Part shown: piece by piece, positions 58,009 through 64,000 of the stretch
How the letters are laid out: the number at the start of each line of letters is the position of its first letter
Numbering within the stretch: the first letter of the stretch is position 1
NCBI GenBank assembly: GCA_029224185.1
Contig: CM055211.1
Location: 5,890,166-5,954,165 of the forward strand
Source: Karalla daura
Lineage: Eukaryota > Chordata > Actinopteri > Chaetodontiformes > Leiognathidae
Length of the DNA stretch: 64,000 bases
Direction of reading: 5' to 3'
The notes under the pieces: generated by a model
Databases searched by the model: none
What the model was told of the DNA's origin: nothing
The model's input: only the letters and a program-made list of their open reading frames with translations
Position numbers and translations under genes: made by a program

Positions 58009-60570
58009 AGGAGGTCCCAGCAGAGGAGCGGAGGCCCAGCAGGAGATCCCAATTACGACCATGATGATGATGATGAAAATGATGATGATGCTGAAGAAGA
58101 AGAAAACACCCCCAGGCGGCGTGAACAGCTTCCTCTAGATTGCTCACACACACACACACCCACACACCCACACCCCCACACACACACACACACATATATA
58201 TGAATATATATCTATATAAAAAGGATTGGACTGTACGAGCCAAAAAAAATAAAGAAAAGCGAAGCGGTGGGGTGGTCTCTCTTCCTCCGCAGGAGCGCGG
58301 GCTCCTCGCCGGCGGTCCCACACCTTTTTCTGTGTCATAGTAAAACTCTGCATCGTGTACGTGTGCGAACGGAGGCGAACAAAACACTGAGCATGCGAGC
58401 GGACCGGCCCGGACCGGGCAACACTGTACACGCGCCGCGCCTCGGGCGCAGCTGCTCGTAGCTGTGTTTCAGTCCAGGGTCCCGTTCAGGTATAGACACC
58501 CCCCCTCCCCTCCTCCTCCTCCTCCTCCTCCATCCCTCCCTCCTCCTCTTCATCACCTCCATCACCCGTGGATTTCCACGTCAAGCACCGCGCGCAACAC
58601 TAGTCCACAGCTCCCTGGCTTGACATGTAAATCCGCCTCCGCGTCTTCGCTTTTTTGCCTTCTCCTTTCTAAAGCGAGGACTTGTTGGGTCTTTTTGTTA
58701 TGTTTTTTTGTTTGTTTCGAGGGACCTGCGTGATATATCCATTAAATACAGGGTACTGGGTATCGGCTTGTACATAACGTAACTCCACCAATGACTCTCT
58801 CTCTCCCCCCTCCCCCTCCCCCCTCCTTTTTCTCGACTTCTACCACATTTGCCTCACGTACTGTAGGTCACGTCGGACAGCGGTAGCCCTGTTCATGGCG
58901 GCGTGCTGCTTCACGCGGTCAGCTCCGGTCGTTTTTGTTTTTTTGTTTTCTTTCCATACACTGTATATTTTGTACGTGACGCGCTGCACGCGTAGAACGA
59001 AAGCATACGACATGCGGGATGCACCCACGGATGAGTCCTTAAAGGAAAGATCCACCCCCCACCCCCACACCCTTACCTCCCCACCCCACCCCACCCCACC
59101 CAGCCGCCCGTCACCTCCGCAGTCTGCGTCCACCGACCCAGAGATGTGAGACGCGTCGCAACCCAAAGTCGTTTCTTTTTCTCTGGTTTTCCCAGGTGGA
59201 TTTTTCCTTTGACGTCGCGAGTCATAAGTAGGGCCAGGATAAACTGTGAATTAGACGTGCAGGATCAGCAGGTGGCCGTTAAGGTAGCACGGAGGCCAGC
59301 GGGGCAGGAGGCGACAGGAAGGGAAGGGAAAAGTGTGCGTGAGAGCTGAGAGGGGCCGAGGCGCACTCCACACAGAGTCTGCACGGTCGCTTTTTTGTTT
59401 TGTTTCTGTTTTTTTCCTTCAAATCCAACTCTGAATTTTCGGAACGAGACTTGAGTTTGAAAGCGGCTCCGAGCCCTCCGCAGGTGATCTGAGAAAGTCT
59501 AAAAAGTAGCTGAAAGTGGGAAGGATGGAAAGCAGCCAGGTGATCAGACTATTGGACCTCTCCGCTCGCTTTGTATCCAGACAGGCAGTTTCTTCCTTTA
59601 GTCCAACAGAAAACATAAACTGGATCTTTGTCGCAATCCCCCAACCCCCCCAGAATCCAGTTCCTTCATTCTACCTTGTTTATCCTTTTGTCGTTTACCT
59701 TTTTTTCCCCACTAAGCGGATGCGTCCTGCGGCCGTGTCTGTGGCGCTGCCTTCACTGTCCGAGCCGCGGCCGGCCCGGGAAGAGCGAAGGAGGCGAGAG
59801 CAGGGAGAGGTTAAAGAAAAAGAACAAAAAAAAGAAGAAAAGGAAAAACAAAAAAGATGTCACACGTTCTAATAGCAGTGTTACAAAACCACTTCAGACG
59901 GCGCGAACCGAGCGGCATATTTTTAACTCTGACTTAGTTTTTAGTCTTTGTTTCTGCGATTTTTATTATGTAACCCTTCAGATAAGTATGCGACTGCGGT
60001 GGTTTTTAAATGGTTCATGCACACCTTACGTTGAAAATGTTTACAGAAGCAATTGTTTTGTTAAACCAATGTGCATCGATATGAATATTTATGGTTTATT
60101 TTGAGGGCAGTTTTCTCTTCCCCCCCTCCCTCCTCCTCCCTCTCCACACCCCCCGCCCCCCTCCTCCCCCCGTTTTGTATTTTGTATTCTTCCCTTTTTG
60201 TACTATCATTTAGACGTTTGTGTACAGGAATTAATCAACCCCCCCCTCCCATCCCTCTCCTTTTGCTCACGTTCCGGATCGCACACGTCTCGAGTGTGAT
60301 TTCACTGACTCCTCTGCATCCCGCGTCGTGCACGGTGTGCCCCCCCCCCCCTCCAACCCCCCCGCCCCAACCACCAGGCTGCGTTTGGCAGCGTGGATCT
60401 AATGTTTTCTATACCACCCAGGTGCCACGTGCCATGTTCCCCCCACCACCACCCCCCCCTCAAACGTCTCTCTGCCATGCCTCTCTAATTTATGTCCTCT
60501 CTGTGTGTACTATGGGAATTACTGTATTTTCCTGAAGGTCTTTTTTTTTTCATTGAATAAAATCAGAAGT
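58009..60570 (+). other. map4k4 3'UTR
   Basis: About 2.5 kb without a splice-compatible exon, ending at AATAAA (60556-60561) followed by a T-rich stretch. An internal ATTAAA at 58741-58746 could give a shorter isoform. The region has many C-runs, a (CA)n tract (58144-58194) and AU-rich stretches (59870-60110). Confidence 0.75.
60556..60561 (+). terminator. Distal polyadenylation signal of map4k4
   Basis: Canonical AATAAA with downstream GU-rich sequence (gtgtgctgtcatt) about 20-30 nt later, the best cleavage context in this region. Confidence 0.75.
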
Positions 60571-61140
60571 AATTTACAGTGTGCTGTCATTATTTTTTGA
60601 TCAACCTGAGCATGTGTCTTTTAAGACAGCACGTAGACATGGGGGTATCATCAGCCTGGAGGCATAAATGACATAGATTCCCACATTATGTCTTAATACA
60701 GCACTCAAAAATAATATAGAGAAACCTCATAGTATTTCCAGTAAATCTCTTCACCTGCAGTTTCTTCTTTTGTCCACAGGATGGCGCCACCACACCTCAC
60801 TTGTTTAACACAGTTTAGTAAAGTCAGCCAACATTAATACATGAACGCACAAACGCTTCGTGCACAGGAATAGCCACAGCAAACAAGTGTATACACTCGT
60901 ACATCATATCAGTGGCTGCTGTTCCGCTTATGCGCCACACGGTGGTACCATTGCGCCTCTTTACACCCGGCTAACAAGGGTTAACTGACATGTTTACGAT
61001 GCTTTTATATCGGCAGATAAAACATGGAAATATTTGTCTTGTTTCCTTTTTATTGCTACATTTTACTGCCGGTATCTTCCACACATTAATGTGACAATTC
61101 ATTTAATCATAAATGCTGAATATCACAAAACAGAACACCT
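60571..61140. other. Intergenic sequence downstream of map4k4
   Basis: AT-rich, with no coding exon seen. It contains a GGATGGCGCCACC stretch near 60779 and a CGCCACACGGTGGTACC stretch near 60935, both weakly CTCF-like. Confidence 0.5.
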
Positions 61141-61179
61141 TTAATTGTGCGCAACTGAAGCTTCCACCTCGGCTCTTAT

Positions 61180-61500
61180 TGTGAAAGGGCGGCCCCGGAA
61201 GCGGCTGGGTGGCTCCGTCCAGCTTGGCGCACCGTGGCTGGGTCACGCCGCAGATCCAGCCGGATGTTGTTTGTCGCCAGTATGTGACAGCGGCAGCAGC
61301 GTCCCCGGCCCTGCCTGCCTGTCTCTCCCCCCTCCTCCTCCTCCTCCCCCGGTGTCTCTCCTGCACGAAGCCGAGCCCGGTCCCGGTCCCGGCCCCGCTC
61401 CCGGTCCCGCTGCGGCCCCGGACCCCGGTGAGTCTCCGCCCTGCTCGGCTGCTCCTGCGCGGCTCTGCTGCTGGAGGTCGTGACGGCGCTTGCTTTGCAG
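61180..61500 (+). promoter_or_regulatory. CpG-rich block with splice donor: possible first exon of an unidentified gene
   Basis: GC-rich DNA with many CpGs, flanked by AT-rich sequence, carries CCCCGGTGAGT with the donor GT at 61428-61429. The only ATG-led frames upstream are very short, so if this is a first exon it is 5'UTR. The reverse strand also has long frames, but they are GC-driven. No downstream exon could be matched inside the window. Confidence 0.3.
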
Positions 61501-62319
61501 GGGGGATGGGAGAGGAGGGAGGAAGAGGAGGTGGGAGGGAGCCTGTGCTCCTCCACCTGTCTGGAAGTGCAGCTGCAGCTGGGTGGAGACAGCTCTGCAC
61601 GGTGGAGGTGGAGGTCCCAGTTGCTCCACCCTCCTCCTCCTCCTCCTCTATCTCCCTGCAACTTCCATCCATCCTCTCTGAAGTTGTGGAGGTCCAATAC
61701 AATATTTGCATGCTCGTCAGCGGCGATAAAAACAAATATATCAATAAATAAGCAGCGCCGGAAATCAGATTTCAGAGCTTTTGCACGCGCTTTGTTGCAA
61801 CAAAACAACAAGACCCTGGGGAACCTCACAGGTGTGTTCTCTGATTCAGTGCTTTTAGCCCCACTCACCTGCTGATCCCAGGCTGGTGCATGGTAGCAAA
61901 GGTTGACACAGTCCGTCATCTCAACCTGAGGATTTAACCATCTGCACAGATTTTGATGTACATATATGTCTTATGTATACACGATATTATATTGTTTACA
62001 TACAGGATGAACATCATGATCTTTGGAGATGTGGCAACCTCTACAGGTTAACCGTCTACAAATCAATTACTACTGACAGCTACTGACGAAATAACAAGGT
62101 CCAGCCTGTGAGATGTGTGTGTGTGTGTGTGTGTGTGTGCGCGTGTGCTTCCTCTGAGCTTCCTTTTGTGTGACCCCTGCCCACAGCAGCACGGCCTCCA
62201 GCTGTGTGCTTGTTAGAGGACGGGGTCAGAGGTCAACCCGGCAGCAGGTCAGCTCTATGCAGAGCGTAACCAGAGGTGGAGCGGGGCAGGTGGCGGCAGG
62301 CCTTTTAAGCCTGCCCTGA

Positions 62320-62351
<32 letters not shown>

Positions 62352-62720
62352 ATGTAGCTGCTCCAGGAAAGGTTTGTTTACCCGAGTTAAATTAACTAAG
62401 TAAACCAGCACCAGGTGATCAAAAGAGAGCGCTTCCTCTGCGTTTTTTGCCCTCGTTCGTGTCACAAACCGGCCTCTTCCTCAGACATAGATCATATGGT
62501 CCCAGTGAGTGCAGATTATCTCACATATGCCAGATTAACCCCCTCCTAAAAAAAACAAACTCACTTTTCTTAATCACTCACAAGTTACTTAAAGGTGAAA
62601 AAAACAAAGAGGTGCAGGATTCACTGTTATTCCCGCTTTGTTTTCCGTGCTTCCTCCTTCCTTGTTCCACTGAACTCTGTGGCCGAGTGTTATCTGTACA
62701 CACAGAGGAAGAGGAGGCTG

Positions 62721-62758
<38 letters not shown>

Positions 62759-64000
62759 GTCAGCCGCGACAGATGGCGCACAGAGCTCTCCTCTGTGTGT
62801 GTGTGTGTGAGTGTGTGTGGACACTGTGGTCAGCTGTTGCGTCTCCCCTCCTCGCCCTGATCTATCCGAGCTGACTTATTGAATCAGGCAGCTGTGTTCC
62901 TGTCTAACATGTGTCCTCCTCCTCCTCTTCTCCTTCTTCTTCCCCTTCTTCTCCTGCCAAGATAAATTCCGTCTGGTGATGTTTCGTTGAGTCAATGTGC
63001 AACGGGAATCCACTTCATTTCAATCCGTCATCGGTTATTTGACCAATCCACGACACAAAATACTCAGCCGACTGCTTACTATCCCGGTTCAGTCGTTTGA
63101 CTTATAAAGTGAGGCAAAAAATTGTGGAAAATAAAGTCGTTAAAACCATAAAATACTCACATTTAAGAGGATGAGATCAGGGAGATTTGACTTAGAATCA
63201 CCCTAAAAAAACAAAAGTCATCGCCTAAATCTATAGATGGTTATTGGAAATGGAAATCGTATTTGATATGTGTTGTACAGGTTCTGGATGTTTTCCCACC
63301 TCTTCAGGTGTCCAGGGGCGTCCTATCAGATAGTCGATACCACAGATAACGTTCTCCTGCTCGTGTTTCCCTTCCGACTCGCGTCTTCTCACTTCTGCCT
63401 GGAATGTAAACGCGCCCTGTTGAGTGTGTGTGTGTGTGTGTGTGCGTGTGTGCGTGTGTGCGTCACAAATAAAGACGTCTCCCTCTTCATTCAGGTGCCA
63501 CACATTAGCCTGAAAGACAAGAAAGGCCAGAGATTTGTGCTTCCGAGTCCTCTGCCCGAAGTGTGCGGCCAACAATGAGGAACACGTCCCCTCCTCTTCA
63601 TCACTGGGACCTCAAACTTTTTGATGTCCCTCTGACCCCCCTCCCCTCACACACACACACACACTTCTCCCCCCCCTGCACTCTCTTAAAGGCCCCCGCC
63701 ACTCTTTCAGCCTCCCCTCTTGTCTTCTCTCTCTCTCCCTCCCTCCTCCTCCTCCTCCTCCTCCTCCACCCGGGGCCCGGAGACAAAGGGCGGAGGGTGA
63801 CTGCGCCGCTCTGCAGCCAGGTGTTCTCCATTGCTGCCCCCGGGGGCCGTAATAGCCCCGGCCCTCACACTGCAGCTGCCCTCCCCAGCCTCCCATTGTG
63901 CTGCACCATTGTCCCCCCCCTCCCTCCACCTCCCTCCTCCCTCCTCCTCCTCCTCACCCCCTCCTTTCTCCTCTGTCCTCGTTGATTCATCGGCCACACA
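61501..64000. other. Unannotated right flank
   Basis: No coding exon is supportable. It contains (TG)n at 62114-62139 and 62320-62347, (CA)n at 62723-62756, (TG)n with CGTG variants at 63424-63461, and CTC-rich pyrimidine tracts at 62910-62955 and 63718-63770. A short frame at about 63495-63575 is preceded by a CAG and translates VPHISLKDKKGQRFVLP before stopping; I cannot support it as an exon. Confidence 0.5.
62723..62756. repeat. (CA)n microsatellite
   Basis: About 16 CA units in the right flank. Confidence 0.9.

Noticed and set aside
63495..63578. Possible exon VPHISLKDKKGQRFVLP...
   Set aside because: Preceded by a CAG but no matching upstream exon, no domain and an early stop.

Overview
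The window is nuclear DNA from a vertebrate, most likely a teleost fish. It has intron-split genes with vertebrate protein sequences, short GT-AG introns, abundant (CA)n, (CT)n and (TCTG)n microsatellites, and degenerate teleost-type interspersed repeats. There is no sign of bacterial, viral or plasmid organisation. No tRNA, rRNA, CRISPR array or intact transposon coding region was seen.

Layout, left to right. (1) 8-59, minus: first coding exon (signal peptide) of an unidentified gene that runs off the left edge. (2) 1066-3366, minus: alg11, 5 coding exons, ER mannosyltransferase of N-glycan assembly. (3) 3748-6101, plus: cpb2 (TAFI, carboxypeptidase B2), 11 exons, head-to-head with alg11 across 381 bp that holds an exact CTCF-type motif and a TATA box. 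(4) 7631-16084, plus: zc3h13, 19 coding exons, a component of the m6A-writer-associated complex. (5) 18275-19954, plus: rpl31, 4 coding exons, with a TOP-like first exon near 17787. (6) 21344-23335, plus: chst10 (HNK-1 sulfotransferase), 5 coding exons. (7) 26910-58008, plus: map4k4 (Ste20/GCK-IV kinase), 31 coding exons, with a 13.5 kb second intron and a 3'UTR to about 60570. (8) 60600-64000: no recognisable gene; a CpG-rich block near 61180-61500 ends in a strong splice donor and may be the first exon of a further gene.

The genes do not form one pathway. They are neighbours by ancestral linkage: alg11, cpb2 and zc3h13 belong to the human 13q14 gene set, and rpl31, chst10 and map4k4 to human 2q11, so the window spans a synteny junction near 17.3-17.8 kb. 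I found no evidence of a novel multi-gene system. The main points for follow-up are two GC-AG introns in zc3h13, two single-base frame breaks inside triplet repeats of its exon 14, CTCF-like sites at 3429, 24515 and 55312, a perfect 14-bp inverted repeat at 35029-35076 in map4k4 intron 2, and enlarged His- and Ser-rich linker exons in map4k4.
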